A stretch of 48,339 bases of DNA from Bacteroidia bacterium (GTDB taxonomy: Bacteria; Bacteroidota; Bacteroidia; AKYH767-A; OLB10). Below are positions 8,640 through 16,467 of this stretch, in pieces. Location: assembly GCA_016788185.1 (NCBI GenBank), contig JAEUTF010000131.1, positions 1 through 48,339 of the forward strand. The letters run 5' to 3'. Within the stretch, counting starts at the first letter, position 1; every line of letters begins with the position of its first letter. Made by a program: the position numbers and the translations under genes. The notes under the pieces were generated by a model, which saw only the letters and a list, made by a program, of their open reading frames with translations, was not told the DNA's origin and did no database searches.

Positions 8640-9332
8640 TCAGGCCAACACCGTGTTCAGGATGGAATCAAAAATCAGGCGCCCGTCGCTGTTGCCCAGC
8701 ACGTTTTCACTCGCGCGTTCCGGATGCGGCATCATGCCGAACACATTGCGCTGACGGTTGCAAATGCCGGCAATGTTTTCGATGGCGCCGTTGGGATTGC
8801 TTTCCCGGGTAACATTTCCGTTTTCGTCGCAATAGCGGAATAAAACCTGGTTGTTTTTATTCAGTTGCTCGAGGGTTGCGTCGTCGCAGTAAAAACGGCC
8901 TTCCCCGTGTGCAATGGGGATTTTCACGCTTTGCCCGATTTTAAATTTTGAAGTGATCACCGACTCGTCGCTTTCGCAGCGCAGGTGAACATTTTTACAG
9001 ATGAACTGGTGGTTGTCGTTGTGCAGCAAAGCGCCGGGCAGAAGATGCGATTCGGTCAGAATCTGAAAGCCGTTACAGATGCCGAATACAAAACCGCCTT
9101 TGTCGGCAAACTCGGTAATTTCCTGCATGATGGGTGAGAAGCGGGCAATGGCTCCGCTGCGCAGGTAATCGCCGTATGAAAATCCACCCGGCAGAAGTAC
9201 GAAATCACAACCTTGCAGGTGATGATCCTTGTGCCAGAGTTCCACCACTTCTTTTTTCATTACCTGCCGGATCACATGGATCAGGTCTTTGTCGCAGTTG
9301 GAACCGGGGAAGATGACAACACCGAACTTCAT
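8640..9332 (-). CDS. purQ: Phosphoribosylformylglycinamidine synthase, glutaminase subunit
   Basis: 230 residues, the size of the small separate PurQ subunit rather than the large fused PurL. It is a class I glutamine amidotransferase: oxyanion region '[15 protein letters not shown]', nucleophile C86 in GICNGFQ, and the catalytic pair H203 and E205 in [10 protein letters not shown]. It supplies ammonia to PurL, which turns FGAR into FGAM in purine synthesis. PurL and PurS are not in the window. A TACCTTTG element lies 21 bases upstream. The gene is alone on its strand between nadD and a divergent barrel gene. Confidence 0.96.
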   Translation of the reverse strand: MKFGVVIFPGSNCDKDLIHVIRQVMKKEVVELWHKDHHLQGCDFVLLPGGFSYGDYLRSGAIARFSPIMQEITEFADKGGFVFGICNGFQILTESHLLPGALLHNDNHQFICKNVHLRCESDESVITSKFKIGQSVKIPIAHGEGRFYCDDATLEQLNKNNQVLFRYCDENGNVTRESNPNGAIENIAGICNRQRNVFGMMPHPERASENVLGNSDGRLIFDSILNTVLA

Positions 9333-9352
9333 TTTCTTATGCTTTATATCAG

Positions 9353-9360
9353 CAAAGGTA
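9353..9360 (-). promoter_or_regulatory. Bacteroidota -7 element before purQ
   Basis: TACCTTTG on the reverse strand (CAAAGGTA on the given strand) is an exact TAnnTTTG match about 20 bases before the purQ ATG at 9332. No good -33 box is visible. Confidence 0.55.
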
Positions 9361-9442
9361 CGTCCATTTTGCTAATTTGAATCATAGGTTTTAACGCCAA
9401 AAAGTATCACTTTTGAAACTTAATCACCAAAACCCCCGGCAC

Positions 9443-10096
9443 ATGAAACGTCTTGTTGTCATCCTGCTCTTCCTCACGGCATTTCATTTTGCTCAGGCCC
9501 AAAGAGATAAAGAATTTCAGATCAGGGCCGGATTCGGCTTTGCCTTGTACAGCACACGCTCCGAGTGGGGGAGTGGCAATCTGACGCAGAAAGACAATGG
9601 CGGGGCGGTCACCCTGCACCTGCCGGTGGATCTCCGGTACGAGCTCACACGACGGTTAAACATGGGCCTCGACCTGAAAATCGGATCCTACCTCTACGAT
9701 CCGGACGGTGCCGATGGGAAAAGCAATCAGTATGTGGTGATCGGGCTGGCCGCCGAATACAACTTCATCAACCGGGATGATTTCCGCTGGTATGGAGGCG
9801 CCGGATATAATTTCAGCAACCTGGAGCTGGAGGAATCCAGTGAACTTCCCGGAGATGACAGCAATGAAGAATGGACCTACAGAGGAGGTGGTTTCCGGTT
9901 CAATACCGGAGTGCTGCTCTACATCATCAGTGACTTCGGTCTTAATTTCAACCTGGGTCTGGATACCCATCAATACAAGCTGAAGAAATACAAACAGGAT
10001 GGTAATTCGATCGACCTGAATTCATTCGAAGCCACCCTCAACACCATTGGCATGGACGGTACCATCGGACTGGTGTACCGCTTCGGCCGTGATTGA
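9443..10096 (+). CDS. Outer-membrane beta-barrel (porin-like) protein
   Basis: About 217 residues from the ATG at 9443, which gives a clean signal peptide (MKRLVVILLFLTAFHFAQAQ). The mature part alternates polar and aromatic residues in strands with Gly-rich turns (FGFALYSTRSEWG, RWYGGAGYNFSNLELEE, DFGLNFNLGLDTH), ending near 'GTIGLVYRFGRD', as in the small 8-stranded OmpA/OmpX-like barrels of Bacteroidota. An in-frame start at 9413 would add ten residues before the signal peptide and is disfavoured. Function is unknown. It converges on metF. Confidence 0.72.
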   Translation: MKRLVVILLFLTAFHFAQAQRDKEFQIRAGFGFALYSTRSEWGSGNLTQKDNGGAVTLHLPVDLRYELTRRLNMGLDLKIGSYLYDPDGADGKSNQYVVIGLAAEYNFINRDDFRWYGGAGYNFSNLELEESSELPGDDSNEEWTYRGGGFRFNTGVLLYIISDFGLNFNLGLDTHQYKLKKYKQDGNSIDLNSFEATLNTIGMDGTIGLVYRFGRD

Positions 10097-10137
10097 CAGG
10101 CAGACAGACAAAAATTACACCGGCCTTTTTCTCCTGA

Positions 10138-11094
10138 TCAGTACACCTGCGAAGCCACGCGCTTGCAGGTATCCGAGTTGCCCATGGTGTAAAAGTGAAT
10201 ACAGGGCACACCGGCGGCTTTCAGTTCCCTGCATTGCTGGATGGCCCACTCAATACCGGCTTCTTTCACCTTCTCGTTGGTATCGCAATGCTCCATGGCG
10301 TCTTCAAGGTCATCGGGAATGTCGATGTGAAAGAGACTGGGCAGCACCGTCATCTGCTTTTTTGTAGTCAGTACCTTGATGCCTGGAATGATGGGTACAT
10401 GGATGCCCATGTCTTTGCAGGTGGCTACAAAATCAAAGTACTTTTTGTTGTCAAAAAACATCTGGGTGACGATGTATTCCGCGCCGGCATCCACTTTGGC
10501 TTTCAGGTATTTTAAGTCACTGCGCATGTTGGGCGCTTCAAAATGTTTTTCAGGGTAGCCGGCCACGCCGATGCAAAAACCCGTTGGCGCCACGCCCTGC
10601 AATTCGTCGTCGAGGTAATGGCCCTTGTTCATGTTCACCACTTGTCCGAGCAGGTCGATGGCATAGGCATTGCCTGCGGGTTCGGGGATGAACGCACCTT
10701 CCCCTTTGATGGAGTCGCCGCGCAGCACCAGCACATTGTCGATGCCGAGAAAAGAAAGGTCGATGAGGGCGTTCTCCGTTTCATCGCGGGTAAAGCCGCC
10801 GCAAATGATGTGTGGCACCGCGTCGATGCCGTATTTGTTCATGATGGCCGCACAGATTCCAACGGTGCCGGGGCGTTTACGCACCGATTTTTTTTCATGG
10901 GTGCCATCCGGACGTTTTTTATATACGTATTCTTCCCGGTGGTAGGTGACATCGATGAAGCTGGGTTTGAACTCAAGCAGCGGATCAATGGCCTGGTAAA
11001 TTTCATTCATGCTTCTTCCCTTCAGAGGAGGAAGTATTTCAATCGAGAACAGGGTTTTACCTCCGGCCTTGCTCAGGTGTTCTGTAACTTTCAT
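10138..11094 (-). CDS. metF: Methylenetetrahydrofolate reductase
   Basis: 318 residues, matching bacterial MetF. The TIM-barrel starts with the conserved 'FSIEILPPLKG', continues 'SFIDVTYH' and 'VPHIICGGFTRDETENALIDLSFLGIDNVLVLRGDS' (folate/FAD region, read in parts) and later 'QMFFDNKKYFDFV', 'IPGIKVLT' and 'GVPCIHFYTMGNSD'. It reduces 5,10-methylene-THF to 5-methyl-THF with NAD(P)H and FAD, feeding methionine synthesis. It has its own promoter (TTTG and TACCTTTG) 40-70 bases upstream and, further up, an unusual fold-back element (11163-11279). No methionine synthase gene lies nearby. Confidence 0.96.
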   Translation of the reverse strand: MKVTEHLSKAGGKTLFSIEILPPLKGRSMNEIYQAIDPLLEFKPSFIDVTYHREEYVYKKRPDGTHEKKSVRKRPGTVGICAAIMNKYGIDAVPHIICGGFTRDETENALIDLSFLGIDNVLVLRGDSIKGEGAFIPEPAGNAYAIDLLGQVVNMNKGHYLDDELQGVAPTGFCIGVAGYPEKHFEAPNMRSDLKYLKAKVDAGAEYIVTQMFFDNKKYFDFVATCKDMGIHVPIIPGIKVLTTKKQMTVLPSLFHIDIPDDLEDAMEHCDTNEKVKEAGIEWAIQQCRELKAAGVPCIHFYTMGNSDTCKRVASQVY

Positions 11095-11134
11095 GCCTTT
11101 TGTAGAATCACTGGGTTGTGTAAACGCGGGGGTA

Positions 11135-11162
11135 CAAAGGTACCTGCCAGATCAATTGCAAA
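11135..11162 (-). promoter_or_regulatory. Bacteroidota promoter for metF
   Basis: On the reverse strand TTTG (11159-11162) and TACCTTTG (11135-11142) are separated by 16 bases. The spacing is a little short of the usual 19, but the -7 box is exact. The expected leader is about 35 bases. Confidence 0.6.
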
Positions 11163-11279
11163 GGTGCGGAAGTAGCGGATAAATGCGCTCCTGTCCGGAA
11201 AAATATCCCCGTGGAGGGGCCCGGACCAATGAAAGGAGCCGGGGGCTCAGGCTTCCCTGAGAGGGAGCCATGCCGCACC
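11163..11279. other. Nested fold-back element between metF and the Ig-repeat operon
   Basis: This 117-base non-coding stretch closes on itself: GGTGCGG (11163-11169) pairs with CCGCACC (11273-11279). Inside are two arms. Arm 1 pairs GCTCCT (11187-11192) with AGGAGC (11234-11239), then GTCCGG (11193-11198) with CCGGAC (11221-11226), then CCCC with GGGG around the loop GTGGA. Arm 2 pairs CTCAGG (11246-11251) with CCTGAG (11256-11261) around CTTC. It could be a structured RNA on either strand or a palindromic DNA element. I do not recognise it as SAM, cobalamin, SRP or 6S RNA. No promoter reads clearly into it. Confidence 0.4.
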
Positions 11280-11284
11280 CCGAT

Positions 11285-11315
11285 AAAAAAACCCCGTCTG
11301 CTTTCGCAAACGGGG
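11285..11315 (-). terminator. Strong intrinsic terminator ending the ECF-sigma/Ig-protein operon
   Basis: Read on the reverse strand, CCCCGTTTGC and GCAGACGGGG pair (one mismatch) around a GAAA tetraloop and are followed by seven T. It lies 23 bases after the stop of the Ig-repeat protein. Confidence 0.85.
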
Positions 11316-11338
11316 CTGTAAAAGGTGGTAAGGGTCGA

Positions 11339-14300
11339 TTACCTGTTGATGGTAACGGTACCGGCCTTGGGTTCTTTACCGTCACCAAGATCCACGATGT
11401 AGAAGTAAACACCGTCAGGCAGATCTTTGCCGTCGAATTTCTTGTTGGAGTTGTTGTATCCACCGGCGTTGAACACTTCTTTACCCCAGCGGTTGAAGAT
11501 CTGAACGGTATTGTTCGGATACTGCTCGATGTTTTTGAGTTCGAAGAATTCATTGGTGTTGTCACCGTTCGGAGTGAAGATGTTCGGGATTTCCACTTCG
11601 CAGGCTACAGGCTCTGAATCGGCGCTGCGGCAGTTGAGCGGTCCGGGTCCGATCACGCGTACTGTAAAGTCAGGGATGGTCACATTCACTCCGTGCGACT
11701 CAGGACCTGAAGGAACGTTGGCAGGGATCCAGGTGGCGCCACCGTCTTCGCTCACTTCATAACTGCTGGCACCGGTTACGGCCGCCCATACATAAATGAA
11801 TTTATAGGTTCCGGTACCGGGGTTACAGGCTACCACCGGGGTGGGGTATGAATAAACGGTGACTACGGCTGTATCAATGGCTGAACAGTTGTTGAGGGTA
11901 ACGGTGACGATGTAATTGCCGCTGGTGTTCGGGTTGATCACCTGTGAGCTTGCACCGTTTGACCACTGGTAGCTGGCGCCGCTAACTCCTGCGTCGAGGG
12001 TGGCAGTCTGTGCCGGCAGGGCACAGATTTCCTGGTCGGCCACGGCAAGCACGGGAGCAGCATTGATGGTGAGGGTCATTCCGTCGGTTGCGGTACATCC
12101 GGGAGGAACGGTCACGTCAACGCTGTAGGTGCCGGCTGCTGAAGGCTGATAAGTCTGGCCGGTAGCACCGGGAATCGGTGATCCGTTTGCCAGCCACTGG
12201 TAACTCGCATTGGCGAAGTTGCCTGCATTGAGCGTAGGAATGGCATCGTAATCGCAGATAGAGGCATCGTTGAGGGTAATGACCGGTGTCTGGTTGACGG
12301 TAAGAATCATGCTGGCGGTTCCGGCGCAGGCGCCAGTACCTACCTGTACACTGTATGTACCGGCCTGGGTGGTCTGATACGTCTGGGCGTTAGCTCCAGA
12401 GATGGCGGTGCCATTCAGCAACCACTGGTAAGAGGGCGCTCCCGGGTTGCCGGCATCCAGCAAGGGGAAGGTGGCATTGTCGCAAATGGTCTGGTCGCTG
12501 AGAGAAACGGCAAAGACGCTGGTGGTGGTGATGACCAGATCGAAGGAGCCGATACAAAGTACGTTGCCGGTATTAACTTCCACCGTGTAGGTATAGGTTC
12601 CGGCAGGTCCTGCGGCAGGAGTATAGGTTTGTGACGTAGCGCCGGGGATGATGGTGCCGTTCACGTACCACTGGAAGGTGGCGCCGGGGTTGCCTGCATC
12701 CAGGGTCGGCAGCGGATCATTGATACAAAGGGTCAGGTCATTGCCGAGGTTATCGGTAGGGGCCGGAATGATGGTCAGGTTCAGGGTGTCGGTACCGGTA
12801 CAGCCGGGACCATTGCTGACCACCACGGAGTATGATCCGCTGGCAGCAGGCGTATAGGTCTGAGCCGTAGCACCGGCAATGGCGCCGTTCTGATCGTACC
12901 ATTGGTAAGAGAGGTTGGCGTATCCGCAATCCAGCGTGGGGATCGGATCAAAGCTGCAGATGTTCTGATCGGTTCCCAGGTTGATGGGGATGATGTTGTC
13001 TACATAAAGAATCGCCAGGGTATCGGTGGGAAGCAGGAAGCGTCCGCAGTCGTTGGCCAGGGTGTTGCCGTCGGAACCGCCGCTGGTGAGAATCAGGTAC
13101 AAGGGACCGGCTGCACTGGTGCTGCTGGCCATTTCAACCAGGAGCTGGTTGGTTTTTAAACCGTTTGGTGTGCAATAGCCATAGGCATTGGCGATCGGGT
13201 AATTGTTACCGCTGCCGTCAACCAGTTGAAGGTCGGTACCGTCGTTGGCGACAGAGAAGCAATAGATGCTGTCGGAAAGAGTGATCGTGAAGTCGTTGAA
13301 GAGACAGCCTACGGAATCCGTGATGGGTCCCCACACGCTGTTGTCGTTAACCAGGATCCTGACTGTATCCACAAACTCCGGAATTTCTGCGCCGCACTCT
13401 GAAAGAAGGGTGTTTCCATCGAAGCCGCGTTTGATCCACACAAAGGTTTCACCCACCGTGAGCGGGTTGAGGAAGGTAACGAGGAGGGAGTCGGTTTGTC
13501 CGTTGGTGCAGTTGATTGGCTGCACACTCACAACCGGGTTGGGTACTCCGAAAGGAGTGATCACACGAAGGTCGGTAGGAACCGCCGAGGCGCACTGGAA
13601 CGTGGTATCAAAAGGAATAATCACCGAGTAGTCGTTGCAGTTGGCCAGCAATTGACCGCCGCCTGCTGTCAGAACGTTATTTGCGAAGGAGGGGATGATC
13701 TGGTTGCAGGTCGGAACGATGTTGATCTGAATGTCGCGCTTCACCTGACCGATCAGCACCCCGTTGCGGTATTCCCGCACCAGTACGCAGATAACGGCTA
13801 CCTGTACCACAGACGGGATGAAGTTGATGACACCGTTGGTGGAGTTGATGGTAATGGGAATGGAAGAGGCCAGGGGGTTGGTGGGTGAATAAGGCGCGAT
13901 GTAGGTATTGGGGAAAGGAGTCTGAGGACATCCGAAATTTCCGTCTTCAGCCGTTACCAGGGAGAACACCAGGGAGTCACCATCGATATCGGTCGCACCC
14001 TGATCGTAGAAGAACTGGTTACCCACGCAGAAACGGGTGTAAGCCAGGTTCAGGAAGGAAGGCGAGGAGTTGGTGGGCGCGGTGATGTTGTCCAGTGTAC
14101 AGCTGATGTACATGCCGTTCGGCTGCAAGGTGGTGATGGCACCGTTACGGCAGCAATCCGCCCAGGAAAACACCCAGTCGGTGCCCGGCTGCGGAAGGGT
14201 TACCGTCGCTTCGTATACGTGCTCCTCGATATCGCCGATACCGCCCGGACAGGGGTTGGAAGGAACCGTTACACAAGGTGTGCTGGGAACCGGTGTCACC

Positions 14301-14557
14301 GAAATGTTGGGTGCCGTTACGCTGCCGCTCAGACCGAGCAGGGTGGAAGCATAGCAAATGGTCACCGAACCCGGAGCCGGAATACCGGTACAGTCGCGGT
14401 AAAATTTAAGACGCACCAGGTAGGTGTTGGGAATCCCTGTGTATTCATAGGTGATGTCAACACCGGCCATGTGGGAAGCCTTGGCTTCGGGTGTAAACAG
14501 CATGGCAAATAATGCCAGGGCAAACAGGGTAAACAGTTTTTTCATAACCGTATTCAT
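11339..14557 (-). CDS. Large secreted Ig-like-repeat protein with T9SS type B (CHU_C) C-terminal domain
   Basis: About 1072 residues from the ATG at 14557 (another at 14545); an upstream ATG at 14584 overlaps the previous gene. A signal peptide ends near 'PEAKASHMAG', a start common to a Bacteroidota family of big surface proteins ('ASHMAG..ITYEY'). Residues about 30-530 form a Cys-containing N-terminal region. Five Ig-like repeats of about 80 residues follow, each with 'IC....PTLDAGNPGASYQW..NG..I.GATAQTY...AGTYSV' features. The end (IPNIFTPNGDNTNEFF...IFNRWGKEVF...DGVYFYIVD) is the type B T9SS signal. It is the last gene of the sigma-factor operon. Expected outside the cell; ligand unknown. 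Confidence 0.9.
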   Translation of the reverse strand: MNTVMKKLFTLFALALFAMLFTPEAKASHMAGVDITYEYTGIPNTYLVRLKFYRDCTGIPAPGSVTICYASTLLGLSGSVTAPNISVTPVPSTPCVTVPSNPCPGGIGDIEEHVYEATVTLPQPGTDWVFSWADCCRNGAITTLQPNGMYISCTLDNITAPTNSSPSFLNLAYTRFCVGNQFFYDQGATDIDGDSLVFSLVTAEDGNFGCPQTPFPNTYIAPYSPTNPLASSIPITINSTNGVINFIPSVVQVAVICVLVREYRNGVLIGQVKRDIQINIVPTCNQIIPSFANNVLTAGGGQLLANCNDYSVIIPFDTTFQCASAVPTDLRVITPFGVPNPVVSVQPINCTNGQTDSLLVTFLNPLTVGETFVWIKRGFDGNTLLSECGAEIPEFVDTVRILVNDNSVWGPITDSVGCLFNDFTITLSDSIYCFSVANDGTDLQLVDGSGNNYPIANAYGYCTPNGLKTNQLLVEMASSTSAAGPLYLILTSGGSDGNTLANDCGRFLLPTDTLAILYVDNIIPINLGTDQNICSFDPIPTLDCGYANLSYQWYDQNGAIAGATAQTYTPAASGSYSVVVSNGPGCTGTDTLNLTIIPAPTDNLGNDLTLCINDPLPTLDAGNPGATFQWYVNGTIIPGATSQTYTPAAGPAGTYTYTVEVNTGNVLCIGSFDLVITTTSVFAVSLSDQTICDNATFPLLDAGNPGAPSYQWLLNGTAISGANAQTYQTTQAGTYSVQVGTGACAGTASMILTVNQTPVITLNDASICDYDAIPTLNAGNFANASYQWLANGSPIPGATGQTYQPSAAGTYSVDVTVPPGCTATDGMTLTINAAPVLAVADQEICALPAQTATLDAGVSGASYQWSNGASSQVINPNTSGNYIVTVTLNNCSAIDTAVVTVYSYPTPVVACNPGTGTYKFIYVWAAVTGASSYEVSEDGGATWIPANVPSGPESHGVNVTIPDFTVRVIGPGPLNCRSADSEPVACEVEIPNIFTPNGDNTNEFFELKNIEQYPNNTVQIFNRWGKEVFNAGGYNNSNKKFDGKDLPDGVYFYIVDLGDGKEPKAGTVTINR

Positions 14558-14580
14558 TTTGTTGGATTGCTTGTTGAGTA

Positions 14581-15666
14581 TCATCGGAAGAGGTGTATTG
14601 TTCCTTTTTGCTTGAATGAACGGCCACCTTCAGAGGTAGCAAATATATCGTATAAATATGTACCAGCCTCGGCCGCCTGGCCATCAATTGTACCATCCCA
14701 GGCTATATTCTTTCCTTTGCCGCTGAACATCAGTTTGCCGGACCGGCTGAAAATCCTGATTTCGACACGGAGGCCGGGCTCTTCGCCAAGGGTGAATACA
14801 TCGTTGACGCCATCGCCGTTCGGACTGAAAGCCGAGGGGATTTGTCCATATACCGTAATGCTCTGCTGAAGGATTTCTCCACCCACTTCGCACTGCAGGA
14901 TATAGGTGCCGGGTTCGGTGTAAATATGGCTGGCGTTTCCTGCCCTGCTTCGCCCGCCATCGCCAAAGTCGAAATCCGCGAGTACGCCCGGCTGGTTGGT
15001 CATGGCGGTTACCGACAAGGGGGCAAAGCCGCCGCTGGTTGACAGGATGAGTACAGGCTGTTGTTTTTCAGTGGTTTGAGTGCTTAGAGGAGGCGTTGTG
15101 CCAGCCCCTGTGCCGGGCGCTTTTTCGCCGGTGGCAGCAGCAGTACCCGACGTGGCGGGTGCGGGTGCGGGTTTTGGGCCGGGGGAATCATTTTTTATTT
15201 CTGATTCCCCTTGTCCCGTTTTAGAAATTCCGGTCAACGCATGTTCGGATTTCTGAATTTTTTCGTGGTCGATGCTGCCATTCGGCTCTTGCGCTGAGGC
15301 CGGCCGGCTTGGTTCAGCTTGAGCTTCTGCTGAAGGAAGCCCGGTGCTTTCGCGGAGGGGTACTTCTTCTGCCTCCTGCATGGGCGTCGTGATTTCGGTC
15401 GGGCCGGCGGCCGGTGCAGGGCTTGCTTCTTCGTTGCGGTTGATCCAAAGCAGGCTGCCGGCGGTGATGATGCCTGCCCCCACCAGGGCAGCAATACCCT
15501 TGATACCCAGTTTGGCCAGCAAGCCTTTGGAGGCCAGGCCGGCGCCGGGATCAGCAGGGGCGGAAGAGGAGGGAAGCTGCCGGCTGATTTCCTGCCAGAG
15601 CTTCGGATCCACTTCCGGTTCGAAGCGATCGAAGGATTCCTTTAACTGATCTTCGAAATTTTTCAT
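14581..15666 (-). CDS. Membrane-anchored anti-sigma-like protein with PKD and CHU_C domains
   Basis: 361 residues without a signal peptide. Residues 1-35 (KESFDRFEPEVDPKLWQEIS) look like the short N-terminal region of Bacteroidota anti-sigma-type proteins. One transmembrane helix spans about 53-75. A long Pro/Ala/Glu/Gly-rich linker (80-200) leads to a PKD-like domain (205-272, with DFGDG) and then a CHU_C-like domain (275-361, IPSAFSPNGDGVNDVF...AGTYLYDIFA). Topology would put the N-terminus in the cytoplasm and PKD-CHU_C in the periplasm. It lies five bases after the ECF sigma gene and overlaps the upstream ATG of the Ig-repeat gene. Inference: it holds the sigma factor and senses something across the membrane through its CHU_C domain. 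Confidence 0.75.
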   Translation of the reverse strand: MKNFEDQLKESFDRFEPEVDPKLWQEISRQLPSSSAPADPGAGLASKGLLAKLGIKGIAALVGAGIITAGSLLWINRNEEASPAPAAGPTEITTPMQEAEEVPLRESTGLPSAEAQAEPSRPASAQEPNGSIDHEKIQKSEHALTGISKTGQGESEIKNDSPGPKPAPAPATSGTAAATGEKAPGTGAGTTPPLSTQTTEKQQPVLILSTSGGFAPLSVTAMTNQPGVLADFDFGDGGRSRAGNASHIYTEPGTYILQCEVGGEILQQSITVYGQIPSAFSPNGDGVNDVFTLGEEPGLRVEIRIFSRSGKLMFSGKGKNIAWDGTIDGQAAEAGTYLYDIFATSEGGRSFKQKGTIHLFR

Positions 15667-15671
15667 GCTGT

Positions 15672-16238
15672 TTAACGGGCCGTCAGGCTGCTTTCTTTGT
15701 TTAATTCATTCACCAGGCTGATCAGCTGGCTGCGGGCCCTGGAGTATTGTGATTTGCTGGTTCCTTCGCTGATGTCCAGCATGCCGGCAATCTCTCTGTG
15801 GCTGAATCCTTCAATGGCGTAAAGGTTGAAGATGGTCCTGAATCCTGCCGGCAGTTTTTGTACCAGCACCAGGATTTCACGGGCGCCCAGTTGTTCGCCA
15901 ATCGAAGGATCTTCACCGGGATCGTTGATCTCATCCAGCTCTGTCCACACCAGCTTTTGCTGCCGGAGGTAATCGAGGGCGGTGTTGACCATCACCCTTC
16001 GTATCCATCCCTCCAGGGAACCTTGCGCTTTGAAAGAACTGATTTTTTGAAAGACTTTTATAAATCCTTCCTGCAGAAGATCTTCGGCTTCTTCGCGTCC
16101 TTTCGCATAACGCAAACAAACTCCAAACATCCTTCTTGCATACCGGTCGTACAGCAACCGCTGAGCGGAAGCATCTTGACGAAGTATAGCTTCAACGAGT
16201 TGCTCATCGGTCATCTCTATTCGGCTCGGTAAATGCAT
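15672..16238 (-). CDS. ECF-family RNA polymerase sigma factor
   Basis: About 188 residues from the ATG at 16238 (MHLPSRIEMTDEQ); an ATG at 16214 would give 180 residues and is also plausible. Region sigma-2 is clear (LLYDRYARRMFGVCLRYAKGREEAEDLLQEGF, read in parts; GWIRRVMVNTALDYLR) and sigma-4 carries the helix-turn-helix 'FSHREIAGMLDISEGTSKSQYSRARSQL'. It directs RNA polymerase to a dedicated promoter set. It is the first gene of a reverse-strand operon with the anti-sigma-like membrane protein and the Ig-repeat T9SS protein, which suggests that the latter is part of its regulon. A TACCTTCA element lies at 16269-16276. Confidence 0.93.
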   Translation of the reverse strand: MHLPSRIEMTDEQLVEAILRQDASAQRLLYDRYARRMFGVCLRYAKGREEAEDLLQEGFIKVFQKISSFKAQGSLEGWIRRVMVNTALDYLRQQKLVWTELDEINDPGEDPSIGEQLGAREILVLVQKLPAGFRTIFNLYAIEGFSHREIAGMLDISEGTSKSQYSRARSQLISLVNELNKESSLTAR

Positions 16239-16451
16239 AGATGGAATTTGATCATCCGGGGTTGCATGTGAAGGTAGAAATAATTGCAATATGTTGATAA
16301 ACAGGTGCAATGCCGTTCACCTGCTCCGGAGGGCTAATGGTCGATCCGGTTTTGCCACAGGCGACCCCGTTCACGGCAGCAAGCCAGGTCCGGGCTTCCT
16401 TCCGCTGAGGGGCACCGTCTCGGGTCGTGTAAATCCTATCGCCATGTTTCG

Positions 16452-16459
16452 TACCTTCG
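16452..16459 (+). promoter_or_regulatory. Possible -7 element before lepA
   Basis: TACCTTCG is a one-base variant of TAnnTTTG, eight bases before the lepA ATG at 16468. This would leave a very short leader. The rest of the divergent gap 16239-16451 is GC-rich with no other signal seen. Confidence 0.35.
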
Positions 16460-16467
16460 CAGCCCCT

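Noticed and set aside
11163-11279. Known SAM, cobalamin, SRP or 6S RNA in the metF upstream region
   Set aside because: None of the conserved sequence blocks that I know for these RNAs is present on either strand; kept only as an unassigned fold-back element.
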